Part shown: piece by piece, positions 39,023 through 47,612 of the stretch
Position numbering within the stretch: the first letter of the stretch is position 1
How the letters are laid out: every line of letters begins with the position of its first letter
Notes under the pieces: model-generated
Database searches by the model: none
What the model was told of the DNA's origin: nothing
The model's input: the letters and a program-made list of their open reading frames with translations, nothing else
Translations under genes and position numbers: made by a program
Source: CAZYFH01 sp965249175
GTDB lineage: Bacteria > Acidobacteriota > Vicinamibacteria > Vicinamibacterales > UBA8438
NCBI GenBank assembly: GCA_965249175.1
Contig: OZ252227.1
Location: 2,108,001-2,172,000 of the forward strand
Length of the DNA: 64,000 nt
Direction: 5' to 3'

Positions 39023-39217
39023 ATGAAGATGTGTCCGTTTTGCGCCAAGGAGTTGCAGGATGCAGCGGACGTCTGCGACCGCTGCGGGCGGGACCTGCCT
39101 CCGCCGGTTCGTGCCCAGACGCCGACCAACAACACATGGGTGTTGGCGGTGCTCGTGGCGGGCGTCGTGTTGGTGATCACCGCGCTGCTGTTCCTCTCAG
39201 CGGCGCCGGGTGGCTAG
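39023..39217 (+). CDS. Small zinc-ribbon membrane protein
   Basis: 64 residues. An N-terminal zinc ribbon (CPFCAKELQDAADVCDRCG) is joined by a proline-rich linker to one membrane segment (VLAVLVAGVVLVITALLFL). Such short proteins are common and of unknown function. The ATG at 39023 lies 11 bp after the VOC stop codon. Confidence 0.75.
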   Translation: MKMCPFCAKELQDAADVCDRCGRDLPPPVRAQTPTNNTWVLAVLVAGVVLVITALLFLSAAPGG

Positions 39218-39995
39218 GGCCGGGTCGTTCTCAGTCGCGACGATGACGCCGGCCCGCGCCAGCTAGACCATTCGCGGGTCTGGGTGAGACTGCCCTCGGG
39301 TCTGCTACGACCCTCGCATCGCTAGAAACACCGGACGCCGCCACGTCCCCGTAGCCAGTTGAAGACACACAGGGGACGTCGCGGTCACTCGGGGACTGAA
39401 AGGCTGCAGCTTGAGGAGCGCGTCGTAGGTCTGCTCGGGCGTTCACGTCGCCAGCCGGTGTGTGCCAGAGCTCCATCAGCGGCCCGACCTTGGCAGGGCT
39501 GGCGCCCTGTGTAAGAACAGCGTCGCCGCCCATGCTTGTGCGCGGGTCGAGCACTGGAGGACCTGCTACACGGCGGGCCGGGGAGCCTGTCATGCCACGT
39601 CGTCGAGGTCGCGCCAGGCGGCGCAGGTCCGTGCCCCGGCCGACCTCGTGCGCCGGCTTGGCACTGGACCCGTCTCGGCGCAGCGGCGATGAACGCGTCG
39701 ATGGGCCTGATGATGGCCGTCAGGGTGTCCATAGGGGCGCATGAAGGACGGACATGCATTCGGCCTGCAATCGTGGAAGCCCCTGGGCAGGTGGGCAGGC
39801 GGTTTCAAGGGGGTAGCCCCCCTCCCCCCACCCTTGAGTGTTGGCGTGCGATTCGGGATGAAGCAGCCTTTCCCCGAGTCGTACGATTGGTCGGCCTTGG
39901 ACCCGCTCCAGAGAGTGCTGCTGCGACGGAAGGGGTATGGCGTGCTCTCGGCTCCATGTCGTTGGCTGTGGAGATACGGATGTATACTGTAACTG
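39218..39995. other. 778-bp stretch without a convincing gene
   Basis: Short open frames exist on both strands but have no recognisable motifs, unlikely composition and no ribosome sites. A GGGGGTAGCCCCCCTCC hairpin-like sequence lies near 39808-39825. TATACT at about 39983 with a weak TTGGCT 15-16 bp upstream may be the promoter of the following ribbon-helix-helix and recombinase genes. The left end of the integrated element next door could lie here, but no repeat of the tRNA-Glu end was found. Confidence 0.5.
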
Positions 39996-40211
39996 GTGGA
40001 TCCCTTCATTCGGTACAACTTCTATCTCAGCCGTGAGCAACTCCAGGCGCTCCGTCAGATCTATGACGAGGAAGGGCTGCGGGTGTCGGAACAGATCCGC
40101 CGCGCCCTCGACGAGTGGCTGATGAAGAAGGGACGACTCGCGGCAAAGACACGGCTGCCGATGAAGCCGCTGGGGCGGCGGCGGGCGTCCTCACGAGAGG
40201 AGCAGCCATGA
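39996..40211 (+). CDS. Ribbon-helix-helix (CopG-like) DNA-binding protein
   Basis: 71 residues. FIRYNFYLSREQLQALRQIY followed by GLRVSEQIRRALDEWLMKKG is the ribbon plus two helices of the RHH fold; the tail is basic. The stop overlaps the recombinase start in an ATGA (40208-40211), so the pair is translationally coupled and this protein probably controls recombinase expression or acts as directionality factor (inference). Confidence 0.78.
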   Translation: MDPFIRYNFYLSREQLQALRQIYDEEGLRVSEQIRRALDEWLMKKGRLAAKTRLPMKPLGRRRASSREEQP

Positions 40212-41884
40212 TCGCGGCGATCTACGCGCGGAAGAGCACCGAGCAGCCAGGCGTGGCGGATCAGGAGAAGTCGGTGACTCGGCAGATCGAGCACGCCACG
40301 GCCTACGCGACGCGCAAGGGCTGGACTGCCGCTCCAACGCACATCTACAGCGACGACGGCATCTCGGGCGCGGAGTTCGCCACGCGGCCGGGGTTCCTGC
40401 GGCTGATGAATGCGTTGACGCCCCGGACGCCGTTCGATGTGCTGATCGTCTCGGAGCTGTCGCGGCTGGGGCGCGAGCAACTCGAAACTGGCTACGCCCT
40501 GAAGCAGTTGTCGCAAGCGGGCGTCGCCGTGTGGTCCTATCTGGAGGATCGCGAGATCGTGGTGGAGACGCCGACCGACAAGTTTCTGATGTCGGCGGTG
40601 AGTTTTGCGGCGGAGATCGAACGCGAGAAGGCCCGTCAGCGGACGCACGACGCGCTGTTGCGGAAGGCCCGCGCGTGCCATGTGACCGGTGGCCGGGTGT
40701 TTGGCTACGACAACGTCGAGATTCTGGGACCCAGTGGGGTCCGGTCCCATGTGGAGCGGCGGATCAACGTCGGGGAAGCCGCGGTGGTCCGGGCGATCTT
40801 CGAGCGGTGCGCGCGCGGGGAAGGGCTGAAGGGCATTGCGAAGGGGTTGAACGCCGAGGGCGTGCCGACGCCCCGCGCGCAGCAAGGCCGCCCGCGCGGG
40901 TGGGCCCCCTCGTCCGTGCGCGCCGTGCTCCATCGGGTGCTCTACCGGGGCGAGATCGTCTGGAACCGGACGAAGAAGCGGGATGCGTGGGGACAGGCAC
41001 GTCGCAGCGCCCGTCCGGCGGCGGACCGGGTGTCGGTGGACGCTGAACCGCTCCGGGTCGTGCCGGAAGCGCTGTGGCGCGTGGCCCACGCGCGGATGAG
41101 CACGCGCCGCGTCGCGTATCGGCGGTGGAAGCGGGGGAGTGGTGGGGCGCCCGACGGGCGCGGGGTCCGCACGCGCTACTTCTTGACGGGGTTTGGACGG
41201 TGCGACGTCTGTGGGGGCTCGATGCAAGCCGTCTCCCGGGCCTCAAGTGGCGGGCGGAACTTCCGCTATGTGTGCGCGACGTACTGGAACCGCGGGGCGT
41301 CGATCTGTGCGAACGGCCGCATGGTGGACATGTCGGTAGCGGACGGGGCCGTCCACGATCTCCTCGCCACCGAAGTGCTCCGCCCCGCCGTCGTGGATCG
41401 GGCATTGACGCGGGCGCTGGCGCTTCTGGAGGCCGAGGCGCCCGACCGGCGTCAGGTGCTCGAGAAGGACCTCGCCGCGGTGGATGTGCAGCTTCGCAAC
41501 TTAGCCGACACGGCGGCTCAAGGCGGGGCCGTGCCCGTCATCCTCGACGCGCTCGACCGACGGGACGCCGACAGGAGGCGCCTGCAGGCCGAGTTGGTGG
41601 CGTGTCAGGCCCAGGCTCGGGTGCAGCCGCGTCGCGTGCTCCGGACTCGACTGCGGGGAGTCCTGGACGACTGGCGCGGCCTCTTGGGCCGGAACGTGGC
41701 GGAGGCTCGACCGCTGCTGGATCTGGTGCTGGCGGACCGCATTCGTTTCACGCCGATCGCGGATCGGCGGTATCAGTTGACGGTCCCGATCCAGTTCGAC
41801 CGGGTGATGACGGCGGCCGTGCCGGACCTGCGAGGCTTACAAGATATAGTGGCGTCCCCAACGGGATTCGAACCCGTGTCTTAG
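40208..41884 (+). CDS. Large serine recombinase
   Basis: 558 residues. The N-terminal catalytic domain has the nucleophile in AIYARKSTEQ, GISGAEFATRPGF and SELSRLGRE. The recombinase domain follows (VFGYDN, GEGLKGIAKGLNAEGVPTPR, LYRGEIVWNR), then the zinc-beta-ribbon (CDVCGGSMQ with later cysteines in YVCATYW and SICAN) and a coiled coil (about 420-490). The last dozen residues (ASPTGFEPVS) are antisense translation of the tRNA-Glu gene, so the natural C-terminus was probably replaced at the junction. It may integrate mobile DNA at this tRNA. Confidence 0.92.
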   Translation: MIAAIYARKSTEQPGVADQEKSVTRQIEHATAYATRKGWTAAPTHIYSDDGISGAEFATRPGFLRLMNALTPRTPFDVLIVSELSRLGREQLETGYALKQLSQAGVAVWSYLEDREIVVETPTDKFLMSAVSFAAEIEREKARQRTHDALLRKARACHVTGGRVFGYDNVEILGPSGVRSHVERRINVGEAAVVRAIFERCARGEGLKGIAKGLNAEGVPTPRAQQGRPRGWAPSSVRAVLHRVLYRGEIVWNRTKKRDAWGQARRSARPAADRVSVDAEPLRVVPEALWRVAHARMSTRRVAYRRWKRGSGGAPDGRGVRTRYFLTGFGRCDVCGGSMQAVSRASSGGRNFRYVCATYWNRGASICANGRMVDMSVADGAVHDLLATEVLRPAVVDRALTRALALLEAEAPDRRQVLEKDLAAVDVQLRNLADTAAQGGAVPVILDALDRRDADRRRLQAELVACQAQARVQPRRVLRTRLRGVLDDWRGLLGRNVAEARPLLDLVLADRIRFTPIADRRYQLTVPIQFDRVMTAAVPDLRGLQDIVASPTGFEPVS

Positions 41885-41925
41885 CCTTGAAAGGGCTAGA
41901 TCCTAGGCCTCTGGACGATGGGGAC
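41850..41925 (-). tRNA. tRNA-Glu (anticodon TTC)
   Basis: 76 nt including an encoded CCA. Acceptor GTCCCCA pairs with TGGGGAC; the anticodon stem-loop is TAGCC-CTTTCAA-GGCTA with anticodon TTC; the T arm has GGTTCGAATCC. The 3' end overlaps the last codons of the serine recombinase on the other strand. Confidence 0.93.
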
Positions 41926-41961
41926 CGACAGAACGCTCCGACCAGTATATGCGGCGCCCCG

Positions 41962-42276
41962 CTAGCGTTGCCCGGGCCTTTCGAGAAACGGATTGACCGC
42001 GCGCACGGTGCCATAGATCCGATCACGCTGGAAGTCCTCGGACCACAGCTCGGACAGGCCGAAGTGTTCCGCGTACGCCCAAAGATGCGCGTCGAACCAC
42101 GGCAAGCGATACGCCGCCGCTCCACGAAGCGCGAGACGGTGCGGGACTCGCATCGCATCCTCTGCCAGCCCGCGGCGTAACACCGCGGTTGCCTTCCGCT
42201 GCTTGTCAGGGAAGCGCGCGTCGAAGCGATAGACGAGGATGTTGGTATCAACGAGCGCGCCGACGGACGTGGACAT
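41962..42276 (-). CDS. VapC-like PIN-domain toxin, internally shortened
   Basis: 104 residues. The N-terminal part (GALVDTNILVYRFDARFPDK) holds the first catalytic Asp, and the C-terminal part (YRLPWFDAHLWAYAEHFGL, ELWSEDF) holds the later acidic residues. About 40-45 residues that normally lie between MRVPH and the ALRGAAAY helix, including the central glutamate, are absent without a frameshift. The product is probably inactive. The start overlaps the end of the antitoxin remnant by 29 bp. Confidence 0.75.
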   Translation of the reverse strand: MSTSVGALVDTNILVYRFDARFPDKQRKATAVLRRGLAEDAMRVPHRLALRGAAAYRLPWFDAHLWAYAEHFGLSELWSEDFQRDRIYGTVRAVNPFLERPGQR

Positions 42277-42412
42277 CCTTGCGTGACCAGCCGCGGCCGC
42301 GGGGCGAAGCCTTCACCTGCATCTTGGTCTGGCGCCGGCGCAGCCGCGCGGTCGCCTGATCGAACCGCCGGAGCCCCAGCTCCGCGGCGAGGGCCTTTGG
42401 CACGGTGACCTG
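42248..42412 (-). pseudogene. AbrB/MazE-like antitoxin remnant upstream of VapC
   Basis: Reads QVTVPKALAAELGL, the swapped-hairpin start of AbrB-type antitoxins, then jumps to FDQATARLRRRQTKMQ and RGWSRKDVHVRRRAR, a C-terminus typical of antitoxins paired with PIN toxins. About 30-40 residues between are missing and no start codon with a ribosome site is visible. The 5' end may have been lost where the MoxR gene begins on the other strand. Confidence 0.45.
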
Positions 42413-42499
42413 GTCAGGGGCCGGATCGCTCGTTTCCGCTAGGATCAGCAACAAATACCCTGGCCACTGTCGGTTACGGGGCGCCGCGCCAAGCTCTTC

Positions 42500-43540
42500 G
42501 TGCAAGCAGATCTCCAGGACGCCATCGATTTCCACAAGGCCATCGTCGCGGAGGGCGAGAAGGCTCTGGTTGGCTACGAGCGCGAGAAGGCGCTGGCCAA
42601 TATGGTGCTGCTGTCGGAGATCCCCACGACGTATGACCGGGAGGAGCACCGGCAGGTCAACGCTGGCAACCTTCTGCTCCGCGGTGTGCCGGGCGTCGGC
42701 AAGACCTTCTTCGGCGTCATTCTGGCGGCCATCAGCGGGGCGAAGTTTGCGCGGCTGCAGGGGCGCGCCGACCTGCAGCCGACCGAAGTGGTCGGCTTTC
42801 AGATGATCAACCCGGCGACCGGCGAGTTCCTGACCGAGTTTGGGCCGCTGGCCTCCGCGGAGGTGGTGCTGCTGGACGAGATCAACCGGATTCCACTCAA
42901 GTCCCAGAGCGCGTTTCTGGAAGGGCTGCAGGACCGCTCGGTCACCGTCGGTCGAACGACGTATAAGTTGCCGGCGTTCAGTTTCGCGATCGCGACGATG
43001 AACCCGATCGAGCTGGGACAGGGTACGTTCCCGCTCTCGGAGGCGGCCACGGACCGGTTCGCCATCATGATCAACATCGGCTATCTCCCGCCCGAAGAAG
43101 AGGAGAAGCTGGTCCACTTCGACTTCAAGAAGGTGGCGCTTGACGGGTTGATGCCGAAAGAGCGGGTCGTCGAGCTCCGCTCGATCATTAGCGATCGCGT
43201 GTTCCTCCACGATGCGCTGGCAAAGTACATCCGCCGGCTCGTCGCAGCGTCACGGCCTTATGACACCGAGACGGAGTGGCTCTATCGGTCGCCGTCCGAC
43301 CTGGTCGAGCGGTTCGTCGATCTGGGCGCGTCACCCCGCGCGACAATCTGCTGGGGGCGGCTCGTCAAGGTGTGGGCGCTGCTCGACCGCGGCCGTGCGG
43401 AGGTCTACCCGGAAGACGTCCAGGAGCTGGCGCGTCACGTGCTTGGACACCGCATCTGGCTGGCGCCGCACGCCGCGGCGCAGCGCGTCTCGGTCGAGGC
43501 GGTCATCGACGAAATCGTCCACCAGGTGCCGATCCCGTGA
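42500..43540 (+). CDS. MoxR/MxaR-like AAA ATPase
   Basis: 346 residues. Walker A GVPGVGKT (about residue 63), Walker B VVLLDEINR, sensor 1 in FAIATMNPIE and the arginine finger region ATDRF match MoxR AAA proteins. It is the first gene of a six-gene operon in mxaRSACKL order and overlaps the DUF58 gene by 4 bp (GTGA). MoxR proteins work with VWA partners as chaperones for metal or cofactor insertion. The GTG at 42500 gives the normal N-terminus (DLQDAIDFHKAI) but has no evident ribosome site. Confidence 0.88.
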   Translation: MQADLQDAIDFHKAIVAEGEKALVGYEREKALANMVLLSEIPTTYDREEHRQVNAGNLLLRGVPGVGKTFFGVILAAISGAKFARLQGRADLQPTEVVGFQMINPATGEFLTEFGPLASAEVVLLDEINRIPLKSQSAFLEGLQDRSVTVGRTTYKLPAFSFAIATMNPIELGQGTFPLSEAATDRFAIMINIGYLPPEEEEKLVHFDFKKVALDGLMPKERVVELRSIISDRVFLHDALAKYIRRLVAASRPYDTETEWLYRSPSDLVERFVDLGASPRATICWGRLVKVWALLDRGRAEVYPEDVQELARHVLGHRIWLAPHAAAQRVSVEAVIDEIVHQVPIP

Positions 43541-44622
43541 CCACCCACGCAGGCGAGGCGCTGGTGAGCTGGGCGGAGATCCAGGACATCGAGCTGGTCA
43601 TCGTGCGTCGCATGCGCGAGTACGCGTCCGGGGCGCATCCAAGCAGCTTCCAAGGGTCTGGCCACGATTTCGTTGGATTGCGCGACTGGCAGGCCGGTGA
43701 CCGTCTGTCGTCGATCGACTGGGCACAATCGTCGCTGACCAACTTCAGCCCGATCGTGACGCGCGAGTTCGAACAGCAGAGTAGCGCGCGCGTCGTCATC
43801 GTCGCGGACACGTCGCTGTCCACGCGCTGCGGTGTCGACGGGGTGCCGATTGCCACGGTCATCGCGCGGACCGTAGGCACACTGGCGCTGGCCGGTGCGT
43901 TCTTCCAGGACCAGGTCGGCCTGATCATGCTCGACGGTCGCCGGCGGGAGCTGGTCGTCCGGCCGCAGATCGGGAAGAACCATGCGATCCACTGTCTTGA
44001 TGCCTATCAGGACCAGGTCCTAGGAGCTCGTGGTGAAAGTGCCGCGTCGCACCGAGACCCCGCGGGACCCGAAGCGCGTCCGGCCATGACGAGGCGCGAC
44101 GAGGGAGAATACCGGGCGTATTTGACCGAGGAGCAGCGCCGTCAGGCGGGATGCATCGCCGGTCGAATGCAGCGGGACTTTCACCACGGGCTCCTAGGGC
44201 GTCGGGGGGGCGCCGAGGCGCGAGAGGACGTGACGCTGGCCGGGTTACTCCGCAAGACGTCGCTCGTCCCGGTCATCTCCGACTTCCTGTTCAACGAGCC
44301 GGAGGTGCTGCTCGATGAGCTGGCGGAGCTGAACGCGCGGCACGATGTCTTCGTGGTGATGGTCGATAGCGCGTACGCCTTCGATCTGCCGCCGGCGTCC
44401 GCGGGGTGGATCGAGGGCTACGACGTGGAGACCGGCCGGGTGCAGATGCTGTCGGTCGGGGAGCTCCAGCGGTTGGGCGCGCGCGTCGAGACCTGGCAAG
44501 CGGACGTGGAGCGGGCGGCTCAGGATCGCGGACTCGAGGTGCTGCGGCTTGGCGTCGATTCCGAACGGTTCCATGAGACGGTGGTGGAGTTTCTCGCCTC
44601 ACGGCGGATGCGCAAGCGATGA
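43537..44622 (+). CDS. DUF58 protein, MxaS-like, with in-frame MITE insertion
   Basis: 361 residues. The DUF58 signature is GSGHDFVGLRDWQAGDRLSSIDW (first 20 residues shown by GSGHDFVGLRDWQAGDRLSS), followed by a VWA-like part (VVIVADTSLSTRCGV) and the ending EVLRLGVDSERF. A 58-residue stretch from the MITE at 44024-44193 lies between QDQVL and GRRGGAEAREDVTLAG; without it the protein would have 303 residues. It has no stop codon, so a longer protein can be made, but its activity is uncertain. The next gene starts within the last 4 bp. Confidence 0.85.
   Translation: MTTHAGEALVSWAEIQDIELVIVRRMREYASGAHPSSFQGSGHDFVGLRDWQAGDRLSSIDWAQSSLTNFSPIVTREFEQQSSARVVIVADTSLSTRCGVDGVPIATVIARTVGTLALAGAFFQDQVGLIMLDGRRRELVVRPQIGKNHAIHCLDAYQDQVLGARGESAASHRDPAGPEARPAMTRRDEGEYRAYLTEEQRRQAGCIAGRMQRDFHHGLLGRRGGAEAREDVTLAGLLRKTSLVPVISDFLFNEPEVLLDELAELNARHDVFVVMVDSAYAFDLPPASAGWIEGYDVETGRVQMLSVGELQRLGARVETWQADVERAAQDRGLEVLRLGVDSERFHETVVEFLASRRMRKR
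44024..44193. mobile_element. MITE-like element, 170 bp, CTAG target duplication
   Basis: Ends GAGCTCGTGGTGAAAGT and, on the other strand, GAGCCCGTGGTGAAAGT; the inverted repeat spans 22 bp with two mismatches. CTAG flanks both sides (44020-44023 and 44194-44197). Removing the element with one CTAG gives GTCCTAGGGCGT and the normal DUF58 frame. 170 + 4 bp equals 58 codons, and the plus-strand frame is open. CTAG duplications are known for IS5-type elements, a possible parent family. Confidence 0.85.
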
Positions 44623-45833
44623 GAGCAGGACTGGTCGAGACGCTGCTGCTGGTGGGTGGGTTCGGACTCGGCGCGCCCCATGCCGCCTTCGCACAGCCCT
44701 ATGCGGAGACCGAGCAGGTCGATGCGATGCAGTGCTGGCGACGGGTCGGCGCGAACGCGGTGTATGTCGGTGAGCGATTCGAGATAATGCTCACCTGCAG
44801 CGTCGTCGAGACCGCGACCGCACGCGCGGTGCCCGACCTCGGCCGGCTCGAGCCGGGGACGCTCTCGGTGTCGCCGTTCGAGGTGCTCGACGGCGAGCGA
44901 TACGGTGACATCGTCCGTGGGCCACGCCGCTTTTTTCAGTATCGCTACGGGCTGCGCATCATCGGTGAGGACTACTTCGGTCTCGATGTCGAGCTGCCGG
45001 CGCTGGAGCTCACGTATCGGATCACGCGTACGCTCGATGGCGGACCTGCCGTCGAGGGTCGCGAGGTGATGTACGTGTTGCCGCCGGAGTCGGTCCGGGT
45101 CCTCGCGCTGGTGCCGGCCGCGGTGGGCGACGTGCGCGAGCTGCCGGTCGCGACGTTTGGCGATGCGGAGACACGGCTGTTCCGTGCGAACCTCACCGGC
45201 CTGGCAGCCGCGGTGCTTGCGCTTGTGGCTGCGGTGGCGTTGATCGTCGCCGGCCTGCGCGCCCGCCGTGACTGGCGGGGGGCGAGCCCGCGCGGCGCGG
45301 CGCCGCTGACGGACTGGCGCGTGGCTCGGCGTGCGCTGGGCGAGATGACGGCGGTGCAGCGCGCGAGCGAAGCCGAGGGATGGAACGCCGGGCTGGTCGG
45401 CCGCGCGCTTGCCTCGATGCGGCTGGCGGGGGCGGTCGCGCTCGGGCGCGCGACCGCGGAAGTAGACGTGGACCGGCGTGTCGACGACGGCGTGGGGCAG
45501 CTCGAGGTGCGGAGGGGGTGGATCCGTCCGAGGACGTCGTTCATTTCGTCCGCGGTGACATCCGCGCGCATCGACCACGAGCTGGAACGGGTGCGGGCGG
45601 AGCGCCCGTCCGACGTCGGCGCGCTCGAGACCATCCGGGAGGCGCTCGATCTGCTGTCCGGCGTGCGCTACCGGCCCGCCGGTGAGCTCCCAGCGGATGC
45701 GCTGGCGGCGGCAATCGACGCGGGGATCCTCACACTGCAGCGACTCCAGCGTCGCGCCGCGGCGCCGTTCCGCCGCGCGGACGCGCTGTGGCGAGGGGTA
45801 CGCGGTTGGGTCGGGGCGCGATGGCCCAGATAG
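44619..45833 (+). CDS. MxaA/BatD-like membrane-anchored protein
   Basis: 404 residues. A signal peptide (VETLLLVGGFGLGAPHAAFA) is followed by a beta-rich periplasmic part (about 25-185), one membrane segment (LAAAVLALVAAVALIVAGL) and a cytoplasmic helical tail. It stands at the A position of an R-S-A-C-K-L operon. MxaA is required for calcium insertion into methanol dehydrogenase. BatD of the Bat operon has a similar build, so family assignment rests mainly on gene order. Confidence 0.68.
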   Translation: MRAGLVETLLLVGGFGLGAPHAAFAQPYAETEQVDAMQCWRRVGANAVYVGERFEIMLTCSVVETATARAVPDLGRLEPGTLSVSPFEVLDGERYGDIVRGPRRFFQYRYGLRIIGEDYFGLDVELPALELTYRITRTLDGGPAVEGREVMYVLPPESVRVLALVPAAVGDVRELPVATFGDAETRLFRANLTGLAAAVLALVAAVALIVAGLRARRDWRGASPRGAAPLTDWRVARRALGEMTAVQRASEAEGWNAGLVGRALASMRLAGAVALGRATAEVDVDRRVDDGVGQLEVRRGWIRPRTSFISSAVTSARIDHELERVRAERPSDVGALETIREALDLLSGVRYRPAGELPADALAAAIDAGILTLQRLQRRAAAPFRRADALWRGVRGWVGARWPR

Positions 45834-46918
45834 CCGCACTGGTCGACCGCATGAGCGCCACGCTGGCCCAGCTGTCGCAGTTCGTCGGAGGCGCGTTGCC
45901 GTTGGTCCATCGCGAAGGCGCCATCCTCGGCGTCGGGGCGCTGGCGCTGCTGGCGCTCGCCACGCTGATCTGGCGCTACGCGGCGGCTCGCCGGCCGGGC
46001 CGCGCAACCGTTGTCCTGCCGGCGTTGCTGTCACACACCGCGGTACGCCGCGCCTCCTTTGCGCCCGTACGCCATGTCGCGTTCGTGATCTTTCTCGGCG
46101 GCCTGGCGCTGTTCGTCGCGGCGCTGGCCGACCCGCAGACGACGCTCGTCGAGGAGGACGTGACGTATCCGGGGCATCGGATCACGATCCTGATCGACGC
46201 GTCGCTGAGCATGAACACGGCGTTCGCCACCGAGCAGCTCTCCGCCGGCAACACGTTCCTCGCCAACGTCGCCGCGGCCGAGTATTTCGTGCGCCGCCGG
46301 ATGGACGGGCCGTATCACGATCTGGTCTCGCTGGTGCAGTTCGGCAACGAGGCCTACATCGTGACGCCGTTCACGAACGACTACGAAAACGTCCTGCTCA
46401 GCATCAGCTTGATCGGCACGCCGGAGGAGTATCGGCGCTTCCCCGATCACGGCACGCTCATCATGCGGGGCATCAGCCGGGGCGTGCAGTTGTTCCGGTC
46501 CTTCGACTTCCTCAACGCCACCGGCAACCTGATGGTCATCTTCAGCGATGGCCAGGACACGCACGCGCGGTTCGAGGATGTGACGCTCGACGAGATCATG
46601 CGCGAGGCGGCGGACAACGAGATCCCTGTCTATTTCATCCGGACCGCCTACGATCAACGGCTGGGCGATGTGATCTCGGATCAACAGTGGAAGCTCGCCG
46701 TCGAACGCACCGGCGGTCGCTTCTTCCCAGCCGAGAATGAGGCCGCCATCCTCCGGGCGATCGAGGACATCGACGCCGCCGCCACCGGCCGGATCCGCAC
46801 CCGGCAATACGTGGCGCACGAGCCGCGGTTCGCCCCGCTGGCGCTCGGGGCGGTGTCGCTGTGGGTCGTCGCGCTCGCGCTGACGCTCGGCGTGAAGCAA
46901 ATGCGGAGATTTCCGTGA
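45821..46918 (+). CDS. VWA-domain membrane protein, MxaC-like
   Basis: 365 residues from the ATG at 45821, which overlaps the previous gene by 13 bp. Membrane segments lie around 30-50 and 75-95 (FVIFLGGLALFVAALADP) and at the C-terminus (LGAVSLWVVALALTLGV). The VWA domain has a full MIDAS start (ITILIDASLSMN), the Thr in HGTLIMRGI and IFSDGQDTH. It would act with the MoxR ATPase as a metal-dependent adaptor in the envelope. Confidence 0.8.
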   Translation: MAQIAALVDRMSATLAQLSQFVGGALPLVHREGAILGVGALALLALATLIWRYAAARRPGRATVVLPALLSHTAVRRASFAPVRHVAFVIFLGGLALFVAALADPQTTLVEEDVTYPGHRITILIDASLSMNTAFATEQLSAGNTFLANVAAAEYFVRRRMDGPYHDLVSLVQFGNEAYIVTPFTNDYENVLLSISLIGTPEEYRRFPDHGTLIMRGISRGVQLFRSFDFLNATGNLMVIFSDGQDTHARFEDVTLDEIMREAADNEIPVYFIRTAYDQRLGDVISDQQWKLAVERTGGRFFPAENEAAILRAIEDIDAAATGRIRTRQYVAHEPRFAPLALGAVSLWVVALALTLGVKQMRRFP

Positions 46919-46925
46919 GACGTCT

Positions 46926-47612
46926 ATGAGGTCAGCACTGAGCGCGGTGGTCGTTGCGGTGGTGCTCGGGGCGCTCGCCGCGCTCGTCTGGACCGGCGGC
47001 CAGCTCGAGCGTCGCCTGGCGCGGGCAGAGCAGCAGATGGCGACGCTCAATCTCGGCGCGCCGGCCGCGACCTACGCCGAGCTGGCAGACACGTTCGCCT
47101 GGGCCGAGTCGTTGCCGTGGCTCTTCGGCGACATGTCTGCCGACGTCGTCGCGCGGCAGGCCGCCATTCGGTACTGGCGGGCCGACTACACAGGCCTGCT
47201 CGCCGACTTCGCGGGCGTGGCCTCCGCGGCGGTCGCCGGCAACCTGCCACTCCAGTTCATCGTTGCCAACGCGGCCTATCGGGCCGGGCTTGCCGCTCCG
47301 GCCGATCGGGCCCAGGTCCTCGCGGCGCTCGACGGCGCCATCGGCGCCTATCTCGGCGTGCTCCAGGAGAGCCCGGGACATCGCGACGCCGCGTACAACT
47401 ACGAGTATCTGCTGCGTCTCCGCGCGGACGTCGCGGCGGGGGCCGCGCTGCCGACCGGTCGGCAGAGCCTCCACGGGCAGGAGGGCGAGTCGCCCGAGGA
47501 TGTCCAGATGGAGGACATCAGGATCTACGTACCAGTGCAGCGCGACGTCGACCCGGAGATGGACGAGGCCCCGACGCTTGGCGCCGGCGGCCGCATCCGA
47601 CGACGAGGCTGA
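46926..47612 (+). CDS. MxaK-like membrane-anchored protein
   Basis: 228 residues. One N-terminal membrane anchor (ALSAVVVAVVLGALAALVW) is followed by a helical, TPR-like domain (residues 45-160: AAIRYWRADYTGLLADF, AAYNYEYLLRLRADV) and an acidic tail. It corresponds in position and build to MxaK, a poorly understood factor of methanol dehydrogenase maturation. The stop overlaps the next start (TGATG at 47610-47614). Confidence 0.65.
   Translation: MRSALSAVVVAVVLGALAALVWTGGQLERRLARAEQQMATLNLGAPAATYAELADTFAWAESLPWLFGDMSADVVARQAAIRYWRADYTGLLADFAGVASAAVAGNLPLQFIVANAAYRAGLAAPADRAQVLAALDGAIGAYLGVLQESPGHRDAAYNYEYLLRLRADVAAGAALPTGRQSLHGQEGESPEDVQMEDIRIYVPVQRDVDPEMDEAPTLGAGGRIRRRG

Noticed and set aside
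39231..39759. Overlapping frames on both strands in the gap before the recombinase
   Set aside because: Sequences carry no recognisable block and disagree between strands; treated as noncoding or highly decayed.
39000..42000. Second copy of the tRNA-Glu 3' end as left attachment site
   Set aside because: I looked for the GGGATTCGAACCCG core between 38 and 41.8 kb and did not find it; the left end may be farther away or lost.
42413..43210. Upstream part of a long minus-strand frame opposite the MoxR gene
   Set aside because: Only its last ~55 codons (42248-42412) look like a real antitoxin remnant; the rest is the complement of the AAA ATPase.
45380..46740. Alternative frames within the Mxa-like operon
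   Set aside because: They are arginine-rich shadows of the VWA and MxaA-like genes.
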